Positions 43,101-43,323 of a stretch of 43,323 nucleotides of DNA are shown here, piece after piece. Each line of letters opens with the position of its first letter. Position 1 is the first letter of the stretch. The DNA is taken from assembly GCF_000743535.1 (NCBI RefSeq), contig NZ_AVCJ01000014.1:1-43323 (forward strand). Reading direction: 5' to 3'. The notes under the pieces are model-generated. The model was not told where the DNA came from. It saw nothing but the letters and a program-made list of their open reading frames with translations, and searched no databases. Origin of the DNA: Arenimonas donghaensis DSM 18148 = HO3-R19. Lineage in GTDB: Bacteria; Pseudomonadota; Gammaproteobacteria; Xanthomonadales; Xanthomonadaceae. The position numbers and the translations under genes were made by a program.

Positions 43101-43323
43101 ATGAAGCGCGTCGCCACTCTGGCTCTAATGATCTCGCTGCCGGCCTACGCCGGAGCTATTGACCTCCCATGCCCAGAGAACATTCAGACCTCTCAGTCGA
43201 TCGAATCCGACCATCCAGGCTGGCACGCAGCTAGCTCCAATATTCGCGCCAAGAACGGGATCTCGACCCACCTTGGACGGCCGGTCGGCTTCAGTAGCGG
43301 CCCCGCCCGAGAGGGCGCCCTCC
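43101..43323 (+). CDS. First integron cassette gene, small exported protein (STY0301-like), 3' end outside window
   Basis: The frame is open from the ATG at 43101 to the right edge, with 74 codons visible. A signal peptide (MKRVATLALMISLPAYAG) is followed by IDLPCPENIQTSQS, GWHAA and PVGFSSGPAREGAL. The CPE motif after the signal peptide, the following Gln-rich strand, a GW and the PxxGxL-like end resemble STY0301-family proteins, which are uncharacterised and exported. The seven bases between the AGG of the recombination core and the ATG make the core itself the best ribosome site. Codon use and GC content are lower than in the rest of the window, as expected of a cassette. The family call is tentative. 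Confidence 0.6.
   Translation, partial: MKRVATLALMISLPAYAGAIDLPCPENIQTSQSIESDHPGWHAASSNIRAKNGISTHLGRPVGFSSGPAREGAL

Noticed and set aside
1-43323. tRNA or rRNA genes
   Set aside because: No cloverleaf with a GTTCGAATCC-type T arm and no rRNA-like stretch was noticed by eye; a dedicated tRNA scan would settle this.

Overview
This window is about 43 kb of very GC-rich chromosome. Gene content and gene order point to a gammaproteobacterium of the Lysobacterales/Xanthomonadaceae (Lysobacter, Luteimonas or Arenimonas-like). The pointers are a large TonB-dependent receptor, a pteridine reductase near folK/folB, the tsaD-rpsU-yqeY-dnaG neighbourhood, an aa3 cytochrome oxidase cluster, a PutA without a DNA-binding domain, an ExeA/GspB pair, and many dispersed palindromic REP elements. 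The genus is an inference, because no rRNA gene is present.

Layout, left to right. 1-6664: the 3' part of a DsbA-like gene, an EEP-family hydrolase, a PKHD-type dioxygenase, a 540-bp non-coding stretch of repeat debris, a 964-residue TonB receptor and a TSUP exporter. 6735-11316: Slt transglycosylase, an NDUFA9-like epimerase, CCA-adding enzyme and a VanZ-like protein. 11319-17195: a MidA/NDUFAF7-like methyltransferase, pteridine reductase, a DUF6159-like membrane protein, folK, folB, tsaD, rpsU and yqeY. 17262-24281: dnaG, an MscS-type channel, an S9 peptidase, and a BlaI-type repressor with an M56/TonB-C sensor protease. 24339-32317: cytochrome c oxidase structural and assembly genes (cyoE, ctaA, a SCO-like protein, SURF1, a twin-TM protein on the other strand, coxC, ctaG, a 42-residue peptide, coxA, coxB). 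32567-41908: putA, a Cys-rich secreted protein, exeA/gspB, rhomboid protease, DUF1820 and a SPINDLY-type glycosyltransferase. 41856-43323: an integron, with integrase intI on the minus strand, its attI region, a GTTRRRY core and the start of a first gene cassette that runs off the right edge.

Two things stand out. First, a 50-54 bp palindromic REP family occurs seven times. One copy lies in frame inside the essential gene tsaD, a second supplies the last 13 codons and stop of the same gene, and a third supplies the last codons and stop of the VanZ-like gene. The palindrome is open in two of its three reading phases, so it can be tolerated in proteins, much as Rickettsia palindromic elements are. 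Second, the right edge enters a chromosomal integron whose integrase gene overlaps the 3' end of the neighbouring glycosyltransferase tail to tail. Its first cassette encodes a small exported protein.

The remainder is mostly household metabolism: respiration (coxBAC with ctaG, SURF1, ctaA and cyoE), folate (folB, folK, pteridine reductase), tRNA maturation (cca, tsaD), replication priming (dnaG), envelope maintenance (slt, dsbA, mscS) and proline oxidation (putA).
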